A stretch of 64,000 nt of DNA from Natronosalvus amylolyticus (GCF_024298845.1 NZ_CP101156.1:2108001-2172000), one strand, 5' to 3'; counted from the first letter of the stretch, positions 54,884-63,889 are shown. Notes: generated from the letters alone by a model not told the origin. Program-made: numbers and translations.

Positions 54884-55897
54884 CTACCCGACGAACGAAA
54901 TAACGTCCTCGAGCGCCAGCGGCACCGATCCCTTTCGGTACCCCTCGACGTGCCCGTTCGGCCGCGTCCGATAGACCACAGCAGGGCGATGTCTGACGTC
55001 GGGCTGTTCGCCTCGAACCATCGCCCACGCGTCGTCGGGGAAACTCGAGCAGTCGACGAAGAGCGTCGCACCACCGCCGTGGTTGGCGAGTTGCCCGCTC
55101 GTTTTGGTCTCGGCCGTGTCTCTGACGGCCGCAACCGGGCCAGCAGCCGCACGGTTTGCCGGCGGCTGCGGGCGGGTAACTTCGACGAGGACGTTCGTAT
55201 TCGCGGTCGGATCGACGGCTCGGTAGTCGAGGGAGTGTCCCGTCGCTACCTCGATTTCTGGCGTGATTTCGTAGTCGGCGTCGACCAGGATTTTGGCCGC
55301 GATGAACTCCGCCATCGCTGCACTCATCCGAACGCGATCGACGTGGGAACTCGTCCCGAGCTTGCCCGCCATCACGTGTCGGTAGTCGTCCAGCGCACCG
55401 GTCTGAAGGATGTTCTCGATGAACCGGGTCGTCTCCCGACGGCTCGCATCGGGGAATCCAGCTGCGTGTTCGCGGAAGAACGCACGGGTGGACTCGCGGC
55501 CATCTTTGGACATGAAAACCGGGAGGAAAAACCACGAGATGTACGGATAGTCCGCGAGCCACGGGTCGCGCTCGTGCAGCGTCGCAAGCAGTTCGCGCTG
55601 GGCCCAGCGCGAGACCTGGTAGGGAACCGTTTCCCAGTCGACCTTGTCGGTTCGCCACAGCGAGGACGGCGTTTCGGTGTTGCCCATCCAGTAGGCTTCG
55701 TTGCCCGAGCGGGCGAACAGCGCGAGGTCACCGTTTGCCATTTCGAAGCGGTGCGTGTCCCACGAACCGCCGATGGCGTACCATGGACCGGCGTCTCGAG
55801 CGCCGAGGTTACTATCGAGCGGTTTGAAAATCTCCTGTCTGACCCGTTGCTCGCTCCAGGACTGGGGCGAGTATCGAAAGCGAAGCGGCCGTGCCAC
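54884..55897 (-). CDS. Haloarchaeal protein of unknown function, possibly nuclease-like
   Basis: A 337-aa soluble protein read from GTG 55897 (ARPLRFRYSPQSWSEQRVRQEIF). I recall the family as DUF5784, uncharacterised. An aromatic-rich N-terminal half (WYAIGGSWDTHRFEMANGDLALF, GNEAYWMGNTETPSSLW) precedes a helical middle and a C-terminal alpha/beta part. There, the segment ITPEIEVATGHSLDYRAV...NVLVEVTRPQPP has a D...ExT pattern faintly like PD-(D/E)xK nucleases, without the Lys. Activity is not established. It neighbours hairpins and a mini-element. Confidence 0.75.
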   Translation of the reverse strand: MARPLRFRYSPQSWSEQRVRQEIFKPLDSNLGARDAGPWYAIGGSWDTHRFEMANGDLALFARSGNEAYWMGNTETPSSLWRTDKVDWETVPYQVSRWAQRELLATLHERDPWLADYPYISWFFLPVFMSKDGRESTRAFFREHAAGFPDASRRETTRFIENILQTGALDDYRHVMAGKLGTSSHVDRVRMSAAMAEFIAAKILVDADYEITPEIEVATGHSLDYRAVDPTANTNVLVEVTRPQPPANRAAAGPVAAVRDTAETKTSGQLANHGGGATLFVDCSSFPDDAWAMVRGEQPDVRHRPAVVYRTRPNGHVEGYRKGSVPLALEDVISFVG

Positions 55898-56007
55898 GAG
55901 TACCAGTACGCCCCGAGCAGTGATACGTGTTCCTTTCTTTCGGACCGTAGAATGTGAACGACCGTTACATTCATAAGCGACAACTGCCTACGATGTGTGT
56001 ACTTACC

Positions 56008-56181
56008 ATGTCAATGGGTGCCTATGACGAAGACGAACACGAGCGCCGCGAACGACAGGCCTCCAAAGTCGACGCTGACTTCGACGACGAGCGAACGATC
56101 CACCACGGAAAGATAGAGTACGACTCGGGCGATTCGACCGACGCACTGCTCGATACGTTCCGTGAGATCAAATCCAACTAG
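56008..56181 (+). CDS. Small acidic haloarchaeal protein (DUF5786-like)
   Basis: A 57-aa protein MSMGAYDEDEHERRERQASKVD..., highly charged, ending ALLDTFREIKSN. I recall it as a widely conserved haloarchaeal family (DUF5786 by memory). ATG 56008 is selected over an upstream frame to 55954, which adds a Cys/Met-rich stretch. No function is known. Its C-terminus is followed by the convergent YkgJ-like gene. Confidence 0.8.
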   Translation: MSMGAYDEDEHERRERQASKVDADFDDERTIHHGKIEYDSGDSTDALLDTFREIKSN

Positions 56182-56256
56182 CGTATCGACGGTTTTCGGT
56201 AGCCAGTAACGGACCGAGAGCGTCGCGTGCATTTTGCGTGCGAGCAAACCGCACCC

Positions 56257-57228
56257 TTACCAGCCGAAGGTTTCCGGTGCACCGCGTGCATTCTCGAGGG
56301 CGGCTGCCAGCGCCGGGTCAGGTGGCTCGTCCGCCGCGACCCGACCCCACTCGTCGATTGCCTTTCCGGCCCAGGAGTCAGCCGCCAGCACCGACTCGTA
56401 GGCGCGTTCGCGGTGTGGCTCTGAGAGCGCGACCGTGCCGGGAGCCGACCCCGCCGCGACGGCGACGAACGTCGCCCGATCCTCGACCGTCGGTTCGCCC
56501 GCAGCGAGGCGTTCGATACGTCCCTCGAGTTCGTCGGGCCCCGGGTGAACGAACAGTTTCTGCCCAATAGCTTGCGGGCCCAGTAAGAGGCCATCGACGG
56601 CACCCTCGTCGACCTCGACCGTCTGGAACGGTGTATCAACCCCCGATTTGGGCTCGCTCGAGGGCGTTTCGTCGCTCGAGTCATCGTCATCCCGAAGCAG
56701 ACGTGTCCCCCCAAACGCCGACTCGACGCGCTCACACTCGGTTTCGTGCTCGAGGGCGACGTTGTGAGCAGGGTACTCCGCACATTCTTCGGGATAGTGG
56801 TCTTTACCGTGGATGCGACACTGCAGCGTCGTCGGATCGAGGAAGACACAACTCGGGAGCCACGCTGGCTCTGCGCGATCGAACGGGGCTACCGGCTTCG
56901 GCGGTTTGGCGAGGCCGACGAAAAACACCGGCCGGCCGCCGATAGCAGCGAGTTCGTAGCCGTCGATACTCACCGAATCGTCACTCGAGTCGGCCGCCCA
57001 GAGTCGCGGCACGAGCACGTCGCCGTACCCGGCCTCGAGCATCTCGCGGACGTCGTCGCGACTGAGCGGGACGAGATTGTACACGTCATCGAGCGCCGCG
57101 CGTCGTCTGGGCTCCCGTTTGTGCGTCGTCTCGTCGTGTGCGTCGCCGGTGTCGGATTGAGAAGTGCCCTCGAGCAACGGTCGCCAGTCGATACAACAGC
57201 CGGCACAGCCCTGACAGGACACCCGCAT
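56257..57228 (-). CDS. YkgJ-family Cys-cluster (metal-chelating) protein
   Basis: A 323-aa protein with the N-terminal cluster MRVSCQGCAGCCIDW and later cysteines in SCVFLDPTTLQCRIHG, EECAEYP and CERV, the pattern of the zinc/iron-chelating UPF0153/YkgJ domain. The region between is acidic and polar, with haloarchaeal inserts, and the C-terminal third is helical. The upstream frame continues to 57360, but the cluster start at 57228 is the usual N-terminus. Role unknown; a metal-dependent process is likely. Confidence 0.85.
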   Translation of the reverse strand: MRVSCQGCAGCCIDWRPLLEGTSQSDTGDAHDETTHKREPRRRAALDDVYNLVPLSRDDVREMLEAGYGDVLVPRLWAADSSDDSVSIDGYELAAIGGRPVFFVGLAKPPKPVAPFDRAEPAWLPSCVFLDPTTLQCRIHGKDHYPEECAEYPAHNVALEHETECERVESAFGGTRLLRDDDDSSDETPSSEPKSGVDTPFQTVEVDEGAVDGLLLGPQAIGQKLFVHPGPDELEGRIERLAAGEPTVEDRATFVAVAAGSAPGTVALSEPHRERAYESVLAADSWAGKAIDEWGRVAADEPPDPALAAALENARGAPETFGW

Positions 57229-57389
57229 ACCAGATGCTTCGTCGTCAATCGGTATCAATCCGCGGCCGACATCGGTGACTTCCTCCAAACAGTCGAACGC
57301 ACTCAGACAGCCAGCAGATTCCCCTGACCGTCTCGACAGTTCCAGAAGGGAGTACAACACTTACCCGCCTCGCTTGCTAACGGTACCGT

Positions 57390-57620
57390 ATGGGCCGAAG
57401 CACCTGCGACGGCTGTGGTCGACCGGTCTCGATCGCCGGCGGCATCGCCAACCTCTGGACGTTCGGCGACCGCGACGGAAGCGACGGCTCCGCGATGACC
57501 CTCGAGTTCGAGGACGGCTCGAGTCATCTGCTTTGTTATCCATGTATCGAGGCCCTGCCGGAGAATCCGACTGCCGCGGACCTCGAGGAACTGGACAACG
57601 GAGAGAACTATAGGGATTAG
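57390..57620 (+). CDS. Small zinc-ribbon-like protein
   Basis: A 76-aa protein starting MGRSTCDGCGRPVSIAGGIANLW, with a second Cys pair CYPCIEALP. CxxC...CxxC indicates a zinc ribbon. The tail is acidic (AADLEELDNGENYRD). The ATG at 57390 comes right after an intergenic stretch; the opposite neighbour is the YkgJ gene, with which it is divergent. Family not named with certainty. Confidence 0.78.
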   Translation: MGRSTCDGCGRPVSIAGGIANLWTFGDRDGSDGSAMTLEFEDGSSHLLCYPCIEALPENPTAADLEELDNGENYRD

Positions 57621-57871
57621 CAGGGCAAGCCATAGTTTTGCTTCAATCGTGCCTAGAGTTTTACAGAAATGTGGTGATGAATACAGGGCGCGAGTGTTGC
57701 ACGATTGCCCGGTCAATTTAAGACTGCTGTGATCGGTTAGTGGAAGATAGGCAGTTACCGAATGGGTATCGATCTAATCGAACTATGTCAAATGTCGCTT
57801 CAATTAAAATCCGGAAAGTAGCATACGTTTGCGGCGACAATTTCGAACATACAACTACTCGATCCGAACGG
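57621..57871. other. 251-bp intergenic region, AT-richer
   Basis: No convincing gene. A 68-codon open frame at 57740-57946 overlaps the tail of the next gene and has no family resemblance. GC is lower than in adjacent genes, as in the 58.6-59.1 kb gap. Confidence 0.5.
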
Positions 57872-58645
57872 TCACTCGCCGCCGTCGAGATCGGCGTTCC
57901 ATCCGTCCTGCAATCGGGCTCCCAACTCAAAAGGGCCATCGAGTGAATACCCTGCGTCTTTGCCGCGGTCGTCTGTGACGAATTCACCTCGTGCTGTAAC
58001 TACTCCCGACCGGTCGACGCGGACGAACGATTCGTCCATGTGCGTCGTCAGACCGAGTCCACTACTCTCACTGTGGCTACCGTCTGCAAGTAGGCCGTAC
58101 CGTACCTCGCCGAGGGGGGTCGCGTTCGGATCGACGAGTGCCATCTGCTCGAACACCCGGTAGGTCTGTCTTTCCCGTTGTATCCCGAGTCGCCGACGGA
58201 GCGGTTGTATGGACAACTCGTCGCCAATCATTGCAATGCTGAGTTCGAAGAACGTCGGTGGTGCGGCCGGGTCGCCGGGTGGTTGAATTTCGCCGCCGAA
58301 TCCAGACACAGACAGTTCGTACGTCTCACCGCCGATGCTGAGGATGGCTTCCCCTCGATTGTCAGGGACGGCTACGTCCGCGTGTTTCGTTGCCCATCCT
58401 TCGGACGGATCGATGTCCAGTTCGATTGGATCTACGTCGTTGTCTCCGACAGCCTGGTCGTCCCCAGTATGGCTACTGTTCTCATCGTCGTCGCTGTCTC
58501 CGTCAGACTGTTCGTCCCCTGAACGGCCACTGTTCTCATCGTCGTCGGTGTCTCCGTCGTCACCTCCCGTACAACCTGCAATACTTGCTAGAGACGCGCT
58601 GGTACAGAGTGCAAGCCACTGCCGTCGGCGAAGTTTCGAACGCAT
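57872..58645 (-). CDS. Exported lipoprotein, unknown
   Basis: A 257-aa protein: Tat/lipobox signal MRSKLRRRQWLALCTSASLASIAGC, then an Asp/Ser/Gly linker with two near-identical units of about 20 residues (DDENSGRSGDEQSDGDS, DDENSSHTGDDQAVGDN), then a soluble domain of about 185 residues (AILSIGGETYELSVSGFGGEIQ...). The TATA element at 58671-58680 sits 26-35 bp upstream of the ATG at 58645. The linker arises from a DNA tandem duplication at about 58455-58570. Function unknown. Confidence 0.75.
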   Translation of the reverse strand: MRSKLRRRQWLALCTSASLASIAGCTGGDDGDTDDDENSGRSGDEQSDGDSDDDENSSHTGDDQAVGDNDVDPIELDIDPSEGWATKHADVAVPDNRGEAILSIGGETYELSVSGFGGEIQPPGDPAAPPTFFELSIAMIGDELSIQPLRRRLGIQRERQTYRVFEQMALVDPNATPLGEVRYGLLADGSHSESSGLGLTTHMDESFVRVDRSGVVTARGEFVTDDRGKDAGYSLDGPFELGARLQDGWNADLDGGE

Positions 58646-59128
58646 GCGGTATCTATGCTAAACATATGTACATATATAAATAATTCTTTTTTGTTTATTA
58701 CTGGATGCACGCAGATTTTTCCAAGTACGGTGAACTATTCCTGTCTCAAAGAACGAGCAACGTTAGCGACGATGTCGACTTGAATGTAGCCTCAGAAGCC
58801 GATTTGATGCGGTATCGAGTTGTTCTTGGAAAAACCGGTCATTGGTTGTAGTTTTTTGCGCATCAAGTCTCAGCCTATACCACATTTGCACCCTGTATCT
58901 TGGACGGCAGCGCGAACAGTATTGTAACTGATAGACTGTCCACCGGTGTGTTCACGCAGCTACAGTGTAATGATTTACTAGTATCGATGTGAAATCAACG
59001 GTGGCCGAGTGCTGAGTTCACACTCTATATTCATCACACCGGATACAACGTATCTGTGATCTGCCACACCGAAAAGTATGAGAATCGACGCTAACCCCTA
59101 TAGTTCACGAGGGCAACATCCGAAAAGC
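58646..59128. other. 483-bp AT-richer gap with a 48-codon ORF
   Basis: The region shows clearly lower GC than the rest. Reading the plus strand gives one ORF, 58705-58851 (starts MHADFSKYGELFLSQ, 48 aa), of unknown reality. The remainder has no gene. TATA-like TTTATATATG (58671-58680, minus strand) serves the lipoprotein gene. Together with the odd tRNA-like sequence that follows, it could be a decayed insertion. Confidence 0.45.
58671..58680 (-). promoter_or_regulatory. TATA box of the lipoprotein gene
   Basis: TTTATATATG on the minus strand is 26-35 bp upstream of the ATG at 58645, the expected haloarchaeal spacing. Confidence 0.55.
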
Positions 59129-59217
59129 GGAAGGGGTGGGATTCGAACGCCACGAGGCCGGAAAGCCACCGCGTGTCACACGGACACGACGGTACTCTAC
59201 CGCTGAGCGACCCTTCC
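59129..59217 (-). tRNA. Aberrant tRNA-like sequence (anticodon uncertain)
   Basis: An 89-nt minus-strand sequence has tRNA hallmarks: acceptor GGAAGGG/CCCTTCC with G73, D-arm GCTC-AGCGGTA-GAGT, and T-loop TTCGAAT. But the T-stem carries a bulged C (GTGG-C-G/CCCAC), an extra arm GGC-TTTCCG-GCC replaces the usual variable loop, and no single fold gives a clean anticodon arm. The best loop is GTGACAC (anticodon GAC, Val) with a 4-bp stem, leaving about 8 surplus bases before it (CCGTCGTG next to CCGTGTGA). Degenerate or unusually spliced tRNA. Confidence 0.55.
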
Positions 59218-59354
59218 GTGCCCACTCGGAATTCGCGCTGGCCAATTGTAACACTCCGCCTACCCTCGAGTACGCGCCACCTTCTCGAGTGAGGTTATCG
59301 CGTCTCACCGACCCGAGTCCGGAGCCTTTAGGACGACGGCCGTCGGTTCCTCGA

Positions 59355-61202
59355 GTGGTGAATCCCGACCGGATCTTCGACGCGTTCCCCGCGCCGAGCT
59401 ATCGCGGCAATCAGCAAGCGGCACTCGGCGACATTCGTGACGCTTTCGAAGCGGGCAACGACGTGGTCCTCGTCCGCGCGCCAACGGGCAGTGGCAAGAG
59501 CCTCCTCGCTCGAGCGGTCGCCGGCTGTGCGCGAACGGCAGCCGAAGGCGACCCCGTCGACGCCACGGGAGCGTACTACACGACCCCGCAGGTGTCACAG
59601 CTCGACGACGTCGCGGGCGACGACCTCTTGCAGGACCTCAACATCATCCGCGGGAAATCGAACTACACCTGTATCCTCCCCGGCGAACTCGACACGCCAG
59701 TCAATCAGGCACCCTGCGTTCGCGAACGCGGCTACGACTGTTCGGTCCAACACCGCTGTCCGTACTTTTCTGACCGCGCCATCGCCTCGAACCGCGAAAT
59801 CGCGGCGATGACGCTGGCGTATTTCATGCAAACCGCCGGCAGCGAGGTCTTCCGAAAACGCGACGTGGTCGTCATCGACGAAGCTCACGGCCTCGCCGAG
59901 TGGGCCGAAATGTACGCCACAATCCAGCTTGGACCCCGTACCGTCCCGTTCTGGGACGATCTACGCGTCCCCGCCGTCGACTCCGTCGAACGCGCCGTCC
60001 AGTACGCCGACGCCCTCGCCCAGCAGTGTACCCGTCGCAAAGACGAACTCCTAGGCCAGCAGTCGTTGTCGCCGGGCGAAGTTCGCGAACGCGACCGACT
60101 GCAGGAACTCATCGGCGAACTCGAATTTTTCGTCAAAGACTACCGAGACCCACAGAGCCCCACGACGTGGCTGGTCGATCAGAGCGAACCCGAGACGGGC
60201 AGTACTGACTCGAGCGAGGATGACGACCCCGCTGGCGGAGCGCTCACGATCAAGCCGATGGACCCCGAGCGCTATCTCCGGTACACCGTCTGGGACCGGG
60301 GCAACAAGTTCGCGCTGCTCTCGGCGACCATCCTCAACAAAGACGCCTTCTGTCGCCACGTCGGACTCGAGCCCTCCCGCGTCGCGCTGGTGGACGTCGG
60401 CCACACCTTCCCCGTCGAAAACCGGCCGCTGTACGACGTCACACAGGGGAAAATGACCTACGAGGAGCGCGAGGAAACTCTCCCGAAGATCGCCCGAAGC
60501 ATCGTCCGGATCATGCAGAAACATCCCGACGAGAAGGGGCTGATCCACGCCCACTCGTATGCGATTCAGGACGAACTCGAGTCGTTGCTCACCGATTTCG
60601 GCGTCGGGAACCGTGTACGCTCCCACACGCGTGACGACCGGAACGCCGACCTCGAGGCCTGGAAAGCGAGCGACGATCCGGACGTATTCCTTTCGGTGAA
60701 AATGGAGGAGGCACTGGACCTGAAAGGCGACCTCTGTCGCTGGCAGGTGCTGTGTAAAGCGCCGTTTTTGAACACGAGCGACTCCAGGGTGGCCCACCGC
60801 CTCGAGTCGGGGCAGTGGGCGTGGTACTACCGGGCCGCCTTACGAACGGTGATTCAGGCCTGTGGCCGCGTGATTCGCGCCCCCGACGACTACGGCTCGA
60901 CCTACGTCGCGGACTCGAGCCTGCTCGACCTGTTCGAACGCGCACGGACGGATATGCCCGACTGGTTCGCAGCACAGGTCGACCGCCTCGAGACGCCCGA
61001 CCTGCCCTCGTTCGAGCCGCGAACAGCGCTGGATTCGGCCGGCGGGAGTATCGGCGGCGGGTCGACTCGCTCGAAGACGAGTTCCTCGAGCAACGAGACG
61101 GGGACGTACGAACGAAGCCGCAATCGTTCGGGAACACGCTCACGAAGCGGACGCTCCTCGAAACGGAGTCCGCTGGCCGACGTCTGGGACACAGACGGCT
61201 AG
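59355..61202 (+). CDS. XPD/DinG-type Fe-S DNA helicase with Ser/Arg-rich tail
   Basis: A 615-aa superfamily 2 helicase read from GTG at 59355 or 59358 (VNPDRIFDAFPAPSYRGNQQAAL). Walker A is VRAPTGSGKS, DEAH box VVIDEAHGLAEW; between them lie four cysteines (CILPGE..., CVRERGYDC, QHRC) of the XPD iron-sulfur domain. Motifs V-VI appear at FLSVKMEEALDLKGD and VIQACGRVIRAP. The last about 45 residues are Ser/Arg/Thr-rich and basic, unlike the rest. The frame is open back to 59136, but that covers the tRNA-like sequence, so the later GTG is taken. Repair or replication role likely. Confidence 0.92.
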   Translation: MVNPDRIFDAFPAPSYRGNQQAALGDIRDAFEAGNDVVLVRAPTGSGKSLLARAVAGCARTAAEGDPVDATGAYYTTPQVSQLDDVAGDDLLQDLNIIRGKSNYTCILPGELDTPVNQAPCVRERGYDCSVQHRCPYFSDRAIASNREIAAMTLAYFMQTAGSEVFRKRDVVVIDEAHGLAEWAEMYATIQLGPRTVPFWDDLRVPAVDSVERAVQYADALAQQCTRRKDELLGQQSLSPGEVRERDRLQELIGELEFFVKDYRDPQSPTTWLVDQSEPETGSTDSSEDDDPAGGALTIKPMDPERYLRYTVWDRGNKFALLSATILNKDAFCRHVGLEPSRVALVDVGHTFPVENRPLYDVTQGKMTYEEREETLPKIARSIVRIMQKHPDEKGLIHAHSYAIQDELESLLTDFGVGNRVRSHTRDDRNADLEAWKASDDPDVFLSVKMEEALDLKGDLCRWQVLCKAPFLNTSDSRVAHRLESGQWAWYYRAALRTVIQACGRVIRAPDDYGSTYVADSSLLDLFERARTDMPDWFAAQVDRLETPDLPSFEPRTALDSAGGSIGGGSTRSKTSSSSNETGTYERSRNRSGTRSRSGRSSKRSPLADVWDTDG

Positions 61203-61285
61203 AAAATAAACGTCGCGCCCCAGGCGATCATCGACGTGACCATCAGCAGCGAAAACAACACTGCGATGATCTGGTTCATGCTCAT
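61199..61285 (-). CDS. 28-aa single-span membrane micropeptide (possible)
   Basis: The minus strand gives MSMNQIIAVLFSLLMVTSMI followed by AWGATFIF, one hydrophobic span. Its TAG stop overlaps the helicase TAG within the tetranucleotide CTAG (61199-61202). The longer frame extending to 61570 looks random. The clean hydrophobic helix argues for a real small gene, but short ORFs of this kind arise by chance. Confidence 0.4.
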   Translation of the reverse strand: MSMNQIIAVLFSLLMVTSMIAWGATFIF

Positions 61286-61622
61286 AGCCAGAGATTCACG
61301 CTCGGAACCTATGAATTTGACGACCAGCACTGCCGAAATCGGTCGTGTAGCTTCAAAGATGGCTCGGGTCGCTGTTTCAGGCGGCTCGAGGCACTGTTCT
61401 ACGACCCTCGATACGATAGGGAGAGGACGCTGTCCCGTTCTTTTGGAAATAATATCCCTGTTGGTGTGTTGTTGGATTGATGTTTTTGGGCGATCTGCCG
61501 CACACAGAGGATCGATGCAGCAGGTGAAGACCGAATGTTCCGCGGTCGAGCTGGTGAGCCAACCGGCCAACCCAACTTCGTATCGAATACCTCCGAAAAA
61601 TCAGAAGCCGAGTGCTAACCCG
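61286..61622. other. 337-bp intergenic region
   Basis: Nothing gene-like is seen. Several frames stay open through it because of base composition, but none resembles a known protein. It is moderately AT-rich. Confidence 0.5.
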
Positions 61623-62453
61623 TTAAGCCGGTTCATTAACGAAGGAGAGTACCTCGTCGGTGAAGCGATCTGGCGCGGTGAGCGGTCCAGCGTGTCCGTG
61701 GCCGTCGAAGGTGACGACGTGGGTGTTCGAAAGCGCGTCATTGACCGCTTCGGTCGTCGACCGATACCACTCAGGGCTCTCGCTACCGGTCAAGAGTAAT
61801 GTCGGCGTGGTCACGTCCGCGAAGCGGGCGGGATCGAATTCGTACTCCGGGATCCTCGCGTACTTCGGAAGCAGTGTTGGGAACCTCTCTACATACTCTT
61901 CCCACGTGGGCGCTGATCGAACGACGTCCAGTTCTTCCGACGTCCATCCCGCGATTTCTTCGATGAAGAATACGTACCCCTCCTCGAGTTCTCCGGCTTC
62001 CAGCAGTGACATCATTTCGATTCGATCCGCATCGGAGACGTCCGACCTATCAACGAAAAAGGCGGGTTCGTACAAAACGAGCCCGCTGAGATTGTCGGTT
62101 CGCAGGGCCGCTTCCAAGCTGTAGAAGCCCCCTGCGGAATGACCGAGGAGGGTCACTGGTTCGTCAATCGACTCGACGACAGCAGCCACGTCCTCGAACT
62201 CCCGGTCCGGTTCGTACGCCTCGGCATCACCGCTCTCGCCACGCCCTCGACGGTCAATTGCGTAGACCGTGGTGTCCTCCGCGAGTATGGAACGGACGTC
62301 GAAGAGTTCCCATATTCTGTGATCAGCGCTGGCACAGTGGACGAGTACGAGCGGTGGCCCGCTTCCCGTCCGTGTAAACGCGATTTCAGTCCCATCTGCG
62401 GAGGTGACGATTTTCTTTTCAGTCGTTTCGTCTGGTGCTGTTGACTCATTCAT
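61623..62453 (-). CDS. Alpha/beta-hydrolase fold protein
   Basis: A 276-aa cytoplasmic hydrolase. The nucleophile elbow is LLGHSAGGFYS, the oxyanion strand LVLVHCASADHRIW, and the catalytic His region GHGHAGPLTAPDRF, with an Asp contributed from PTLLLTGSESPEWY. ATG 62453 is preferred over a GTG at 62492. The LVHCASAD segment has Cys/Ala in place of the more usual HGGPG. Substrate unknown; esterase or haloperoxidase-like activities are common in the fold. Confidence 0.9.
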   Translation of the reverse strand: MNESTAPDETTEKKIVTSADGTEIAFTRTGSGPPLVLVHCASADHRIWELFDVRSILAEDTTVYAIDRRGRGESGDAEAYEPDREFEDVAAVVESIDEPVTLLGHSAGGFYSLEAALRTDNLSGLVLYEPAFFVDRSDVSDADRIEMMSLLEAGELEEGYVFFIEEIAGWTSEELDVVRSAPTWEEYVERFPTLLPKYARIPEYEFDPARFADVTTPTLLLTGSESPEWYRSTTEAVNDALSNTHVVTFDGHGHAGPLTAPDRFTDEVLSFVNEPA

Positions 62454-62646
62454 GTCTGCATCCCCCGCTATCTCCCTATTCGTACCAGTCACATGATAGC
62501 AACTGCTGCGAGATTTGCAGACGGTGAAAGAGACGCAACAGGTGACGAATCAGGCGTAGCCGATACGTGCGTTCTATTTACGGAGTATTTATGTCAATTT
62601 ATCAGAAGTTCCCCGAACCGAAATGAGAGTAGTTAAGCTAGGCGTG

Positions 62647-63501
62647 TTACCGAACCATTCGCTCGATTTCGGTGACCAGAATATCGCTCGCACCCGCGTT
62701 CTTGAGTTCGGTTATCGTCTCGAACACCGACCGTTCATCGACGACGACGTGGACCGCGACCTTTTCGCCGTCGCCGTTCGCGATGTCCATGATCGTCGGC
62801 CCGCCCATCCCCGGAATCACGTCACGGACGGCCTCGAGGCGGTCGCGCGGAACGTTCATCATCAGATAGCGTTTCCCATCCGCGGCGAGCACCGACGAGA
62901 GCGCCGTCCGAATCTCCTGTACCTTGGGGTCATCAGCGACGTCTTCGTGGGCGAACAGGCGAACGGAACTCGAGAGCACCTCCTCGACGATGGCGAGACG
63001 GTTCATCTTGAGCGTCGTGCCCGTACTCGTGATGTCGACGATGGCGTCGGCCATCTCGACGTGCGGGGTGAGTTCCGTGGCCCCGGTCACCTCGACGATG
63101 GAGGGGTCGAGACCGCGTTCTTCGAAAAACCGTCGGGTAATCGTCGGGAACTCGGTCGCGACCGTCTTCCCCGCGAGGTCATCGACCGCGGTGATGTCCC
63201 CGTCTTCGGGAGCCGCCAACACGAGACGACAGCGGCCGAACTCGAGGTCCAGTAGCTCTTCGATGGCGCCGACATCCGCTTCACGAACCTGGTCCAGACC
63301 GGTGATACCAACGTCCGCTGCGCCGTCGGCGATGTACTCCGGGATGTCGGCCGCTCGAGCGAACAGGATGCTCACGTCGGGGTCGACGGTGTCGGCGTAC
63401 AGTTTGCGAGCAGCCCCGTTCTCGAGATGGAGCCCCGCCCGCTCGAGGAGGTCGATCGTCGGATCGTGCAGACGGCCCTTGTTGGGGACGGCGATTCGCA
63501 T
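62647..63501 (-). CDS. hisG: ATP phosphoribosyltransferase (long form)
   Basis: A 284-aa enzyme that catalyses the first, committed step of histidine biosynthesis, joining ATP and [28 protein letters not shown], the PRPP loop [19 protein letters not shown], and the C-terminal ACT-like regulatory part [25 protein letters not shown] mark the long, histidine-feedback-regulated form. ATG 63501 begins at the canonical N-terminus; an upstream ATG at 63540 adds unrelated residues. No other his gene is in the window. Confidence 0.96.
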   Translation of the reverse strand: MRIAVPNKGRLHDPTIDLLERAGLHLENGAARKLYADTVDPDVSILFARAADIPEYIADGAADVGITGLDQVREADVGAIEELLDLEFGRCRLVLAAPEDGDITAVDDLAGKTVATEFPTITRRFFEERGLDPSIVEVTGATELTPHVEMADAIVDITSTGTTLKMNRLAIVEEVLSSSVRLFAHEDVADDPKVQEIRTALSSVLAADGKRYLMMNVPRDRLEAVRDVIPGMGGPTIMDIANGDGEKVAVHVVVDERSVFETITELKNAGASDILVTEIERMVR

Positions 63502-63889
63502 TGGCGACTCTTGGTGGCGGGGAAGGAACTGTCTTTCCATGTCGAGGCGTGTTCGAGGGCTCGGTGACCGGTGACTCGAGTGTTCGCCGAAGCGCAGACG
63601 GTGTTTGTATTCCAGCCATCGTTTTCGATTTTAAAGTCAGTGGCGATAGCAACCCGACAGAACCCGTTTGAACGACCGAAGCCCACGCCAAAGGCGAGAG
63701 AAAACCGCTGACGAAACGAGAGTACAAATCCTCGGATGGACGGGAAGTGGACGGATATCGGCCTCAACAGAGGCTACCGCCGTAAGCAGGTTCAGGAAGC
63801 AGACTGATTTGTAATCGAAGAATTACCGCCCACATTTTCTTGGTTTCAAAGGCACAAATCGCTTCAATCTACATCCCGTACACCTAGGT
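63502..63889. other. 388-bp intergenic region before copA
   Basis: No reliable gene is visible. It must hold both divergent promoters, for hisG and for the copper ATPase gene. An AT-rich block (TTTTCTTGGTTTCAAAGG) lies about 25-55 bp upstream of the ATPase start at 63890. Confidence 0.55.

Noticed and set aside
57740-57946. 68-codon plus-strand ORF
   Set aside because: It overlaps the end of the lipoprotein gene on the other strand and has no recognisable feature.
59136-59354. 5' extension of the helicase reading frame
   Set aside because: It covers the tRNA-like sequence and reads as Arg/Ser-rich noise; the protein match begins at the GTG at 59355/59358.
63372-63767. 131-codon minus-strand ORF upstream of hisG
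   Set aside because: It overlaps the hisG 5' region out of frame and resembles no family; treated as promoter DNA.
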